Below are positions 1 to 7,826 of a stretch of DNA of 64,000 nucleotides, in pieces; positions within the stretch are counted from its first letter, which is position 1; each line of letters begins with the position of its first letter. A program made the position numbers and the translations under genes. The notes beneath the pieces were generated by a model. It saw nothing but the letters and a program-made list of their open reading frames with translations. It had not been told where the DNA came from and made no database searches. The stretch comes from Paenibacillus marchantiophytorum. GTDB lineage: Bacteria; Bacillota; Bacilli; Paenibacillales; NBRC-103111. The DNA lies in NCBI RefSeq assembly GCF_014640555.1, contig NZ_BMHE01000024.1:1-64000 (forward strand), written 5' to 3'.

Positions 1-131
1 ACTTTGGGTGCAGCACCCAATCTATTTTTCTCAAGCATGAAGGTCATCTCCTAGAATAAATTCTGACCTCTACACCTTCGACAAAAGATTGGAAATACCT
101 GCTAGTTAATTGTGCTGTCGTAGTTTAAAAA

Positions 132-164
132 AGAGCCTGTTCCCTAAATGGGAAGACAGGCTCT
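132..164 (-). terminator. Intrinsic terminator
   Basis: A 9-bp stem (AGAGCCTGT / ACAGGCTCT) is extended by TCCC/GGGA around a TAAAT loop. Read on the minus strand it is followed by a run of T. It would end transcription of whatever gene once lay to its right; today only a degenerate remnant is there. Confidence 0.7.
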
Positions 165-170
165 AATGCA

Positions 171-360
171 TTAAGAGTTCACTTTCACGATGATCCTCCC
201 GCTGATCGCCATACCGGCATCGTTTATCAATTCGCCTTGATGAACACCGATCGATCGAATACGACAGAATTAACGATGGCGGTGATCACGATTCGGATCG
301 ACTACGATCATACGTATCCATTCTTCCGATTTTTCAAATCGATTTCCGGCAGCAGTCCCG
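171..360 (-). pseudogene. Degenerate C-terminal gene remnant
   Basis: Read on the minus strand, the last codons before a TAA at 171-173 give a protein-like tail (GELINDAGMAISGRIIVKVNS, without the initial G 20 residues). The frame upstream is broken by stops, while a neighbouring frame reads like the preceding segment (IVNSVVFDRSVFI). A terminator follows directly. I do not recognise the family; the remnant could belong to a carbohydrate-active enzyme like its neighbours, but nothing in the sequence proves that. Confidence 0.3.
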
Positions 361-453
361 GCAAATACAAGAAAGCGCTGACTCGCCGCCTAATAGTCCA
401 GTTTACAAAAAGAACCTTGTAAGGGTTGAAGCCCCCTAAAGGTTCCATTTTAA

Positions 454-1065
454 TTACCGAGTTACCATTCCAAGAGTTCTCTGAATGCAATCATCCAAAT
501 GGTATTCACGTTCATTTGGTAACATGCTAACCTCAAAGCTGTTTAATTGTATTGCTTCTCTGATCTGTATTACATGCTCAGTAATGTCATTAACTTCTAC
601 TATCCATTTATGGACGTAATTTTCTACCATGTCACCTTTTAAACCTAGTTGAACAGCACGTCTGTGCAAAGGATTTCCATGTATATCACGATCAGGATCC
701 CATTGGCATCTAACTTGAGAATTTTGTAGTTTTAATTTCCATTCATCCAAAGATACATAGGCATCTGAATGAAAGGAAGACAAAACTACATCTGACAAAA
801 TTGCATCGAATCCTTCTCTAGAAATGTCGATAGCTAGAATTCTTTCTTGATCAATTTTGGTGCCCCAACCTGACCGATACATCATCCATAAAAAAGATGG
901 TTTGATCCAAGTCATCCTTTCCATTTTAAATGATGCGCCGAACGAACCTAACTCGACTGCTTCATCTGCAATCTTATGGTTATAAGCTTGATACACTCTA
1001 ATTGTTTTTTCATTGTAATGCGCAAAAATTATCTTCTCTTCTGCATGTTTAGTAGAATTGCTCAT
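454..1065 (-). CDS. DUF4291 family protein
   Basis: The product has 203 residues. It carries the hallmark blocks of DUF4291: an N-terminal IRVYQAYNHKIADEA, then MERMTWIKPSFLWMMYRSGW, then an ILAIDISREGF block. These match a full-length family member. The biochemical role of the family is unknown; it is cytoplasmic, with no signal peptide or membrane segment. The ATG is preceded by GGGGAT at a usable distance. The gene is the last of four small minus-strand genes packed within 1.4 kb (DUF5071, a membrane microprotein, a 36-residue ORF, then this one), so co-transcription is likely. Family assignment is confident; function is not known. Confidence 0.85.
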   Translation of the reverse strand: MSNSTKHAEEKIIFAHYNEKTIRVYQAYNHKIADEAVELGSFGASFKMERMTWIKPSFLWMMYRSGWGTKIDQERILAIDISREGFDAILSDVVLSSFHSDAYVSLDEWKLKLQNSQVRCQWDPDRDIHGNPLHRRAVQLGLKGDMVENYVHKWIVEVNDITEHVIQIREAIQLNSFEVSMLPNEREYHLDDCIQRTLGMVTR

Positions 1066-1085
1066 TGATTACATCCCCGTCGTAT

Positions 1086-1196
1086 TTAAATTTGTATATG
1101 GCCAAAGTTTAATCTCTTTGCTCGTATACAATCATTCCTTGTAATTGACCCCATCGTTAGTTTTTCAATTAAATCTCGTTCTTTGTCAGTCATCAT
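1086..1196 (-). CDS. 36-residue hypothetical microprotein
   Basis: A short open frame begins MMTDKERDLIEKLTMGSIT and ends HIQI. Its ATG lies one base after the stop of the upstream membrane microprotein, so it could be translated by re-initiation. It ends 20 bases before the DUF4291 start. No independent Shine-Dalgarno is visible. The composition is protein-like (charged amphipathic helix), but it may be the head of a longer gene that has been truncated. I do not recognise a family. Confidence 0.35.
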   Translation of the reverse strand: MMTDKERDLIEKLTMGSITRNDCIRAKRLNFGHIQI

Positions 1197-1197
1197 T

Positions 1198-1374
1198 TTA
1201 ATCAAGACGTGTGATGCGATGTATTACTTTTGTTTCGATAAATGAGTAAACAAAAGAAAGGATGACAAGTAATAGAGCCTGAATGAAAAATTGTCCTTTA
1301 TAATAGTCCAATATCTTTAACATACCAATCAAAAAAAAGATGAATAAACATGATTTTATTATTATTATTTTCAT
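1198..1374 (-). CDS. 58-residue membrane microprotein
   Basis: An ATG preceded by a good GGAGGA box eight bases upstream opens a 58-codon frame. It starts MKIIIIKSCLFIFFLIGMLK and ends in a basic tail (IHRITRLD). There are two hydrophobic stretches, at about residues 2-21 and 29-46, which suggests a helical hairpin in the membrane. It sits 24 bases after the DUF5071 gene and one base before the next tiny frame, so it looks operonic. The family is unknown. The ribosome binding site and the membrane pattern make it a likely real gene. Confidence 0.55.
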   Translation of the reverse strand: MKIIIIKSCLFIFFLIGMLKILDYYKGQFFIQALLLVILSFVYSFIETKVIHRITRLD

Positions 1375-1398
1375 CCCTTATCCTCCAGCGCAAATCAA

Positions 1399-1836
1399 TT
1401 ACCATTCAGCTTTTTTCAAAATATATTTGTATTCATGAAAATCAGATGCTACATTCATCTCTTCAATTAAGTACTTAATCCAAGCAATCCAAATAGTGTC
1501 GTTCTCTTTGTCAGCTCTTCTTAATGTATCTTCTATATAGTACTTTATACTATCGATCTCTAATCTTTTCATTATTTCAACTGCAGGCAACGCTCCAGGC
1601 CAATTCAAATCGGCCAAAAGTAAAAGCATTTGAGGAACTGCATTAATTTGATACGATATATCAAGTTTATCAATTATTCTAATTACATTGAGCCATTGTT
1701 CCTTGCTCGTTTCACTAATTAAATTATGTATAATCTCATCCTTGTATTTTATTAGCTCCTGAACAGCGAGGTCTTGGTCTTCTTGGGAACGATGCCAATT
1801 TAGTGCGGCAAGCAGTTCAGTAATTTTATTTTCCAT
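1399..1836 (-). CDS. DUF5071-like protein
   Basis: The product has 145 residues from an ATG with GTGAGGAGG upstream. A longer in-frame start 20 codons earlier lacks a site and is rejected. The sequence is helical, with a central LLLLADLNWPGALPAVEI block of the kind seen in DUF5071 proteins (HEAT-like helical repeats of unknown function). It has no signal peptide. It is the first gene of the small-gene run ending in DUF4291. Such proteins are often found as immunity-like or accessory factors, but nothing here shows a partner toxin. Confidence 0.65.
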   Translation of the reverse strand: MENKITELLAALNWHRSQEDQDLAVQELIKYKDEIIHNLISETSKEQWLNVIRIIDKLDISYQINAVPQMLLLLADLNWPGALPAVEIMKRLEIDSIKYYIEDTLRRADKENDTIWIAWIKYLIEEMNVASDFHEYKYILKKAEW

Positions 1837-1951
1837 AAAAACCTCCTCACATTCCATCTTGATGGTATTCTTAAAGGACGTTACTTTAATAAACAAGAGG
1901 AGCAGCCGTCAGAAGCCCCTCAACTTACTTTTTCCATCCCTATGAACTTGC

Positions 1952-2554
1952 TCATTTTCGCTCAAGCAAATCAATTACCACAATTGGCGCTTCGATCTCC
2001 GAAACGACCATGATCTTACCCGTTCTGGCATCCATATACACAACCATCTTGTTGCCCGCCGGGTAGACCTCTTCCACAACCCACCCGTCATAGATTTGTC
2101 TGTTCTTATTGTAATGAAGTACCAGACTCTTCTTGAAAATTGCTTTCCATTCGGCGAGGGAGTCGGGGTCCAGCTTTTTGGCAGTTTGTAATATCTTGAT
2201 AATCCAGCAGCGCTTTTGCCGGCTTTAATTCTTCCCCTGACCAGCTCCCATTCCTCCGACCGCATTTTCACGGGTAATCTCCGTCCCTTGTCCAAGCCCA
2301 TGAACATACGTGTTGATCCAGGCTTCACTGTCTTTCTCCGGCAAAGCCGTCGCCATCTTCAGCGCCGTCGCCCAATCATCGAGCACAATGGGGTTATTCA
2401 GTTTAGTCGCATCCAGCACATTTATTTGAAATGAATTCCACTCTTTTAGACTAATTGAACCTTGTGTCGAATGGGTATCCTCCGAAGCCCCGTAAGCCAC
2501 ACTTCCACATGACAATAAAACAGCCAGCATCGATACAATCAGCTTCTTTTTCAT
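1952..2554 (-). pseudogene. Frameshifted secreted hypothetical protein
   Basis: The gene starts at an ATG after GAAGAGGTG and encodes a signal peptide (MKKKLIVSMLAVLLSCGSVA, then YGA) and about 100 further residues. It then meets an in-frame TAA at 2225-2227. Just past this point the best protein-like reading is one frame over (EELKPAKALLDYQDI). After that the original frame resumes (LQTAKKLDPDSLAEWKAIF) and runs to a natural stop at 1952, ending with a beta-rich MVVYMDARTGKIMVVSE tail. Two compensating indels about 45 bases apart explain this. It is either a recent pseudogene or sequencing error. The product would be exported and its C-terminus looks PepSY-like; the function is unknown. Confidence 0.6.
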
Positions 2555-2748
2555 CGCCTTCACCTCTTCAAAATTATTCTCCTGTCGATTTGATTAGACG
2601 ATGAATTTTCCAAAAAGTTCCTTTAACCTCAAAAAGAAGATAGGTATTGTCCAGCAGGCAGACTCTATATATGAGGTACTAGACAAACTCTCGAAATTGA
2701 AACAGCGACAGCCAAGGACGAGAAAAAAAGTCCTAGACTATCGCTGTA

Positions 2749-3666
2749 TCATTGATAGAGTTCTCGATCATAACGCACTTCTTCTGAGACTTCTTTAAAG
2801 CCAACAGAGTTATATAAGGACAGAGCCGATTTATTAGCTGTTTCTACTTGTAGTTCGGCAAACGTACTACCATTTTCTTTGAGATATGAGAGCGCTTGAG
2901 ACAGCAAATGTTTGGCTATACCTTGTTTTCTCCATGACTCTCTGACAAAAACATCTTCAATGATTCCCTCTCCATCTTCATCCATCCAAGCCATAACACT
3001 TCCTATTAAGGTGGCATCCTCCCTAACAACAAAAGCAGTCCACGCAGAATTCTTCTGATTATCCATTAATCGTTTGTGCCCAATTGGGGCCTCCGGCCAA
3101 ATCTCCCTGTCGACGTTTAAGTATTCATTTACGTTGTCCTCCGAAGCCATTTTCCATTGCATGCATCGATAAGGAGCAGCAAGAACTGGGTGTTCAATCA
3201 TCTCGGATAAATTACTACGCATCGTATACAAACTCTTCCTGTACACAAAACCTTTTGTTATGAAATAGTTGTTGTTTTGCTCTTCGGTGGATTGGTTGCC
3301 TATGCCCATCATCGTTTGGTAGGCATTCAGTAATGTTTCTTTCAACTCATATGCTCTATTTAACAAACGCTCATATAGGAGTTCGTAGACGTGGTAGTCT
3401 GCTTCTCTTTCTGGAAGCGTCTTTAAATTGAAATAAATATAGTGCTTATGTTCTTTGGGGCTTCCTAGTGGTATGGTGCAAACAATATGAACTTGCCCCT
3501 TAGCTATAATTCGCTCTTCCTCAACCGCTATGAATACATTCGACCAGTTATCTTCTTCGCCAACCCACCATAAAACCACGTTGTCACTTGACGTAACAAT
3601 TTGGTAGAACTCACCCGTTTTCTGCAAATCATTTTTTGTGAATTTGCGGATTTCGATTTTCACCAT
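2749..3666 (-). CDS. Tandem GNAT-family N-acetyltransferase
   Basis: The product has 305 residues, about twice a single GNAT domain. The N-terminal half (residues 1-140) is a degenerate GNAT fold. The C-terminal half (about 160-305) has the acetyl-CoA pyrophosphate loop RKQGIAKHLL and the terminal ALSLYNSVGFKEV strand-helix typical of active GNATs. The enzyme would transfer an acetyl group from acetyl-CoA to an unknown small molecule or protein amine in the cytoplasm. The start is ATG (a GTG follows directly), with a weak GGGGG box. It stands alone, flanked by a pseudogene and repeat sequence, so context gives no substrate. Confidence 0.8.
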   Translation of the reverse strand: MVKIEIRKFTKNDLQKTGEFYQIVTSSDNVVLWWVGEEDNWSNVFIAVEEERIIAKGQVHIVCTIPLGSPKEHKHYIYFNLKTLPEREADYHVYELLYERLLNRAYELKETLLNAYQTMMGIGNQSTEEQNNNYFITKGFVYRKSLYTMRSNLSEMIEHPVLAAPYRCMQWKMASEDNVNEYLNVDREIWPEAPIGHKRLMDNQKNSAWTAFVVREDATLIGSVMAWMDEDGEGIIEDVFVRESWRKQGIAKHLLSQALSYLKENGSTFAELQVETANKSALSLYNSVGFKEVSEEVRYDRELYQ

Positions 3667-3825
3667 AACACTAATCCCCCCTTTTTCATTACTTTTGAAA
3701 AGGTTTAATCTAACAAATTATATCATTTAATTTGTTATAACGATTAGTAATAAACAGTTATATTGATTTTAGGAGTTCACACATGGACGCGGAAATTCCG
3801 AAACAAATAGAAAGGCACAAGCCTC

Positions 3826-4002
3826 CTTACGAACTCAATAACCTTTATTTAGCCAAAATTGCTCATTCTGAAAATCTAATGAATTCCATATGCGCTATTT
3901 CAAGCTATCGATAACAATTCGGGCAATAAAATACCGGGTAACGCCAATCCAGTTCATTAAATCTTTAAAGTAGCCATTTTCTCGTCTATTAGCATCCTAC
4001 AG
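3826..4002. repeat. Dispersed intergenic repeat A, copy 1
   Basis: This stretch matches 26306-26483 over about 177 bases, with shared blocks such as GCTCATTCTGAAAATCTAA, TGCGCTATTTCAAG and AACGCCAATCCAGTTCATTA. It sits in the gene-free interval 3667-4188 and abuts repeat B. It has no coding capacity. It looks like a short genome-dispersed repeat. Confidence 0.75.
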
Positions 4003-4056
4003 TTCATTAGATGCCTTTGAGAGGCCGAATACCTCCCAAGCAAAGAAGTTTGCAAA

Positions 4057-4177
4057 AGCGGAACTCCAGTGCCTTATTCCAACGAAAGGAGCTGAATTTC
4101 CCATTAAACAGCAACTTAGCGCACTGTAGTTCCCTCCGCACGAGGGAGCCGGGGTAACTCCTCATTCACTCCAAAAC
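4057..4177. repeat. Dispersed intergenic repeat B, copy 1
   Basis: The segment resembles 28920-29096, sharing AGCGGAACT, CTGTAGTTCCCTC and a common right end TTCACTCCAAAAC. The other copy carries about 50 extra bases in the middle. No reading frame is seen. With repeat A it fills the interval between the acetyltransferase and the DinB-like gene. Confidence 0.65.
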
Positions 4178-4188
4178 AGTAGAAAGAG

Positions 4189-4668
4189 TTATAATACCGT
4201 TAAAATTTGATTTTTATGATGATTGTCGTGATCGTTAAATTCATGAATGATGTAAAGCAGAGAATAGGGTGTGCCGGTGTGTGGGCAATTTTCTAATCCG
4301 TTCGCGGTAACAGGTTTAGCAACAACCTCAGACTCGGTTAACAGTGTTTCAACCAGCATAGTACGAGTTTGCTTAAATTCATCGAGCAGACAATTTCTAG
4401 AAACTCCCGATCTGGCATATTCATATGCTATATTGTTAAAATAATCGAAATCTGGAAATACCATTCCTTTTCCATTTTTAATCGCAGGAATAATCGTAGA
4501 TATGAGATAAGTATCCCAATTTTTAAGATGCGAAATAATTTCTCCTACTGATGCTTTTCCTTCAGCAATCGGTTGTAACCAGATTTTTTCGTGTATATTA
4601 TGTAAGGTATCCGTCCACTCTGTAAATTCTTTATACCGATAAATCGTATTTTCACCGATACTAATCAT
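4189..4668 (-). CDS. DinB-like four-helix protein
   Basis: The product has 159 residues, the usual DinB/YfiT length, with a GGAGG site seven bases before the ATG. The DinB metal triad is recognisable: His47 in IISHLKNWD and a C-terminal HDNHHKNQI motif supplying His147 and His151. The family includes metal-dependent thiol (bacillithiol) S-transferases and damage-induced proteins, so this is probably a cytoplasmic bacillithiol transferase-like enzyme; the substrate is unknown. It is monocistronic and lies between repeat B and a lipoprotein gene. Confidence 0.75.
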   Translation of the reverse strand: MISIGENTIYRYKEFTEWTDTLHNIHEKIWLQPIAEGKASVGEIISHLKNWDTYLISTIIPAIKNGKGMVFPDFDYFNNIAYEYARSGVSRNCLLDEFKQTRTMLVETLLTESEVVAKPVTANGLENCPHTGTPYSLLYIIHEFNDHDNHHKNQILTVL

Positions 4669-4852
4669 AATGGAACCTCCAATTTATATAGATAAAAATT
4701 TGGCAATCATTCCTGTTTGGAATTCAAACCCATTTCAATAATACCGAATATATGTTCGATTGTATAGATGTCATTTTTGAACTAAACTGAACCTAACTTA
4801 ACGAGGCTGCCGATTAATCTAGCAACAGCGTTTCTTATTTGAACAAACATTG

Positions 4853-5359
4853 TTACTTAGTAGAATATGCTTTTTTCAATATGTTTTCACTAAGACCAAA
4901 TTGGGATACTTCCCCGTTCTGTAAATAATAACTATCTATACCAATTAGTTTTCCTTCTGTATCCCATGTAACAAATACCTGACATTTAATTGCATGAGAT
5001 TTCAATCCTTCCATATCCACATTGCCATTTCCAAAAACATCGTAATCAGCTTTATAGCCATTTTTAGGTTCAACATCAAAACGCCATACTTTCCATTCTC
5101 CTGTCATAGCATCGGTTAATTCCGTATACTTTTCACCAAACAGAACCTTAATTTGCTCCTTTGTTAGTTGAAAAGACATGGGATTTCTTACATCATTACC
5201 TGTCTCTGGCATTGGAGACAACATTGGCGTTGTTGTAGATGTACTTGAATCTCCAATTTCTACTGGAGACGTTGTAACTAAAAGGTTGCTCCGTAATTGC
5301 TTGCAACCTGTCAAAGCAAAAATAAGAACAAGTGAAATTAAAATCAACCAATTTCTCAT
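4853..5359 (-). CDS. Hypothetical lipoprotein
   Basis: From an ATG with GAGGTG upstream, the 168-residue product opens with a type II signal peptide (MRNWLILISLVLIFALTGC). The lipobox is LTGC, so the mature protein is anchored to the outer face of the membrane through Cys19. A Ser/Thr/Pro-rich linker (about 28-50) precedes a compact alpha/beta domain of about 110 residues that I do not recognise. It has no operon partner and no visible terminator. Role unknown; the lipoprotein assignment is firm. Confidence 0.75.
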   Translation of the reverse strand: MRNWLILISLVLIFALTGCKQLRSNLLVTTSPVEIGDSSTSTTTPMLSPMPETGNDVRNPMSFQLTKEQIKVLFGEKYTELTDAMTGEWKVWRFDVEPKNGYKADYDVFGNGNVDMEGLKSHAIKCQVFVTWDTEGKLIGIDSYYLQNGEVSQFGLSENILKKAYSTK

Positions 5360-5600
5360 TTTAAACACCTCATGTCCATAAAAAACCTACTATCGGCTCC
5401 AATTTCTCCAGCATCATTTCCGTTATTACTTATTAAAACCAAGTTTTTGCCTTATCTTGTTTTCCTTGCTCGCGAACATGATTAATAACCTCATAGCTAC
5501 TTTTGATCCCCCTTATTATATCATCAATTTACAAATTTAGGATATTTCCAGAACTCTTTTCTAAAGGATTACTGATTAACGTAAAAAGTACAGTATATTA

Positions 5601-5916
5601 AAAGGGGCTGTCCCAAAATGAGTTCATCTTCAGGCAGTCTCTTGCTTTCAATGTTGAACTACATGAAAAAGCTACCGTTAATGTAGACGTTTTTGCATGA
5701 AAAGCCGGATTACATGGAAAATCTCCCGTTATTCCTGATGTTTTTCCGCTGAATAGCGATTTCCCCCTAAATTAGCTGGAGGTTTTCCAGTTAGATGAGT
5801 GCTTAGAGCACTTAACGCTAAATTAGTAGGAGATATTCCTGTTAGATTTGGCTCCAAATCGAAACAAAATAGAGACTGCTCTCTAGGTTTGCAACCTTTT
5901 GAGTCAGCCTCCTATT
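5601..5916. repeat. Intergenic element with imperfect inverted ends
   Basis: The left end reads AAAGGGGCTGTCCCAAAA and the right end, on the other strand, reads AAATAGGAGGCTGACTCAAAA, so the ends form an imperfect inverted repeat. Inside lie two pairs of diverged direct repeats: 5660-5701 with 5711-5753, and 5766-5796 with 5818-5847. No gene is present. It resembles a non-autonomous intergenic element or repeat cassette. The rest of the interval 5360-5600 shows nothing recognisable. Confidence 0.5.
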
Positions 5917-6861
5917 TAGTGACGTGACCTGTTATCGCCCACACCCAACGCTTCACGACATGCCTAGTAAACTGCGATAACTGCCATTTCTGATTGTCTC
6001 CGCCATTAATCTGTCCACTGAGTGGGCCGAGCTCCGTCTGCCGTCGACCCAACGCTATCTAATACTTTATCTCTTTTGCGAATAATGAGTTTAGAGAATC
6101 CATTACCCACATCGACAAGCTGCCACCGTTGATTCTTTCCACCATGATAATCCCATTGAGAGATTTTTGCGCCTTCCGTCGTGGAACCACCGAAAACTTC
6201 GACAGCTTTACCTGAGTTTGCGCTGATCATCTTGTTAGCAGTGGGATTCGTGTTAAAAGTAATATTGGACGTGTTCGCTCCGATATCAATTACCCCTTGG
6301 GATGCGTTAGTGATCAAGCTGCCGTCCATCTTTAAATCGCCATATTTGGCCGTCCAGACGAGGATCGGAGCCGTCCTGAATTGGCCAGAGGTTCCATTAT
6401 TATGGATCTTTTCCGTACGGATGTCGATAAAATGAATATCGTCCCGTACGCCATTTCCTTGGCCATAATTCACGCTTACGCCCCGCTAGCTCTGAATCAT
6501 CGCCGGTATAGGCGAAGCATTGATCCACAACAGCATGGGAAGTATTAACCAGATCGAAGCCATCGCTATGGATCCAGTTGACGTTAGTTGCATCCTGAAT
6601 CCTGAAGTTCCAGGTTGTACCATCTCGTAGGGTGATACCCTTGAATGTCAGACCATCCGGTTTCGTACCCGCCGTGTCTTTGTAAGAATGGATGATATAT
6701 TCTCGGTTCGGCCCGCTATCCCCCGTTGTAAGCGTAATCCCTTTGGAATCGATCATCCTTCTTCCTTTGATAGCTACATTAGATGCCCCTACGATACGGA
6801 TGTTGGCATTGGTATAAATGGTGTTAGTGAAATCATAATCGCTGACCGTTGCAGCGATGCC
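5912..6861 (-). pseudogene. Broken beta-helix glycosidase with ricin-type lectin
   Basis: The reading begins abruptly at 6861, beside the phosphatase stop, without signal peptide or start. It runs through right-handed beta-helix sequence typical of GH28-like or pectate-lyase-like enzymes (NWIHSDGFDLVNTSHAVVDQ). A frameshift near 6485 moves it into another frame (NYGQGNGVRDDIHFIDIRTE), which continues into a ricin-B/CBM13 lectin domain with KISQWDYHGGKNQRWQL. A second frameshift near 6010 separates the last lectin repeat (GGDNQKWQLSQ). The 5-prime part is deleted, so no active enzyme can be made. It once probably attacked plant polysaccharide outside the cell. Confidence 0.75.
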
Positions 6862-7479
6862 TTAACTATGAGGACTGATGTCGTAGAAGGTGAGACTATC
6901 TTTGGCTGCAACTAATTTAAAACCCTCAGCACCACATCTTATTTTAGTTATAGAGCACTCTGGGACCAAATTACTTTGTTCTATAATAAAATTCGGATGT
7001 TTAATATTCAGCTCTTCTTGAGAAAATTCATTTAACAAAAAATCTGTAATTAATCCACCGTGCGTCACTATAACAGTACTTTCCTGTGGATATTGAACTG
7101 ATATTTCTATTAGACAGGAAGATAATCGCTCACCAGCTCTTCTTGCGGAATCTCCGCCAGGAGGTGAAAAGTCTCTTTCCTTTGTGCACCGATTCCACAT
7201 TTCAACAAATTCCTGAAAGGTCTGTCCTGGAATGTCTCCCCAATTAGCACGCTCTCGTAAGCGAATATCCTTTATAATCGGTATTCTTGTAGCTTTTCCA
7301 ATAATCTGAGCCGTCTGTTTTGCTCTGTTAAGCGGACTGCTGAATATTCTAGATATGGGTACTTTTTTAAAATGGCTTGCTGTCCTATGTGCTTGCTCTA
7401 AACCATCAGCTGTAAGGGAGACATCTCCAACATCTTTTTCTTTAATAGCATGTCTAACAAGGTAAATATCTGTACTCAT
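6862..7479 (-). CDS. Histidine phosphatase family protein
   Basis: The product has 205 residues from the ATG that lies eight bases after AAAGGAG; a GTG two codons upstream is possible. The N-terminal LVRHA motif provides the catalytic His10 and Arg9, and a later VIVTHGG block provides the second His. Together they mark the phosphoglycerate-mutase-like phosphatase branch. It would dephosphorylate a small phosphate ester in the cytoplasm through a phospho-histidine intermediate; the substrate is unknown. The gene ends exactly where the lectin pseudogene begins, so that decay did not damage it. Confidence 0.85.
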   Translation of the reverse strand: MSTDIYLVRHAIKEKDVGDVSLTADGLEQAHRTASHFKKVPISRIFSSPLNRAKQTAQIIGKATRIPIIKDIRLRERANWGDIPGQTFQEFVEMWNRCTKERDFSPPGGDSARRAGERLSSCLIEISVQYPQESTVIVTHGGLITDFLLNEFSQEELNIKHPNFIIEQSNLVPECSITKIRCGAEGFKLVAAKDSLTFYDISPHS

Positions 7480-7549
7480 CTTCACAACTCCTTTCTTAAA
7501 ATTTTACAACCATCTAATTAGATATATATCTAATTAGATGATACAGTAA

Positions 7550-7748
7550 TTTCAAGTATTTAGAAAGCCTAATTAAACTATCGGTTTCCGTTCGCTTACT
7601 GAACGGCAGCCCGTTGAATACAATGCAGAACAATTATTTTCTACGTGAATTATTCCCTAATATTTCAACCGATGAATTGAGCGCGGAAATGAGTTTATTC
7701 TGGTTAGGTCTAGAATCTCCTCAAGCGTTAGCCGATACATTTTCTTGA
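7550..7748 (+). pseudogene. Possible short gene remnant
   Basis: A plus-strand frame reads like the tail of a protein (MQNNYFLRELFPNISTDELS, continuing to ALADTFS and a TGA at 7746-7748). It has no ribosome binding site, and its upstream part is closed by stops. It may be a remnant of a deleted gene. The rest of the interval 7480-7826 holds only AT-rich sequence and the terminator at 7786. Confidence 0.2.
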
Positions 7749-7785
7749 ATATAAGTTATCTATGATCGTTAATGGACAAGAATAA

Positions 7786-7811
7786 GGAGGCTGTGCCCAT
7801 GCACAGCCTCC
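7786..7811 (-). terminator. Intrinsic terminator
   Basis: A perfect 11-bp stem, GGAGGCTGTGC / GCACAGCCTCC, with a CCAT loop. It lies 16 bases past the stop of the mutarotase-like gene and is followed on the minus strand by a weak T-rich tract. It probably ends the DUF5107/mutarotase operon. Confidence 0.75.
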
Positions 7812-7826
7812 CACAGGGAGTATAGC

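Noticed and set aside
2601..2798. Plus-strand frame of 65 codons
   Set aside because: No ribosome binding site, and it runs into the 3-prime end of the acetyltransferase on the other strand; the composition is Lys/Arg-rich and not protein-like.
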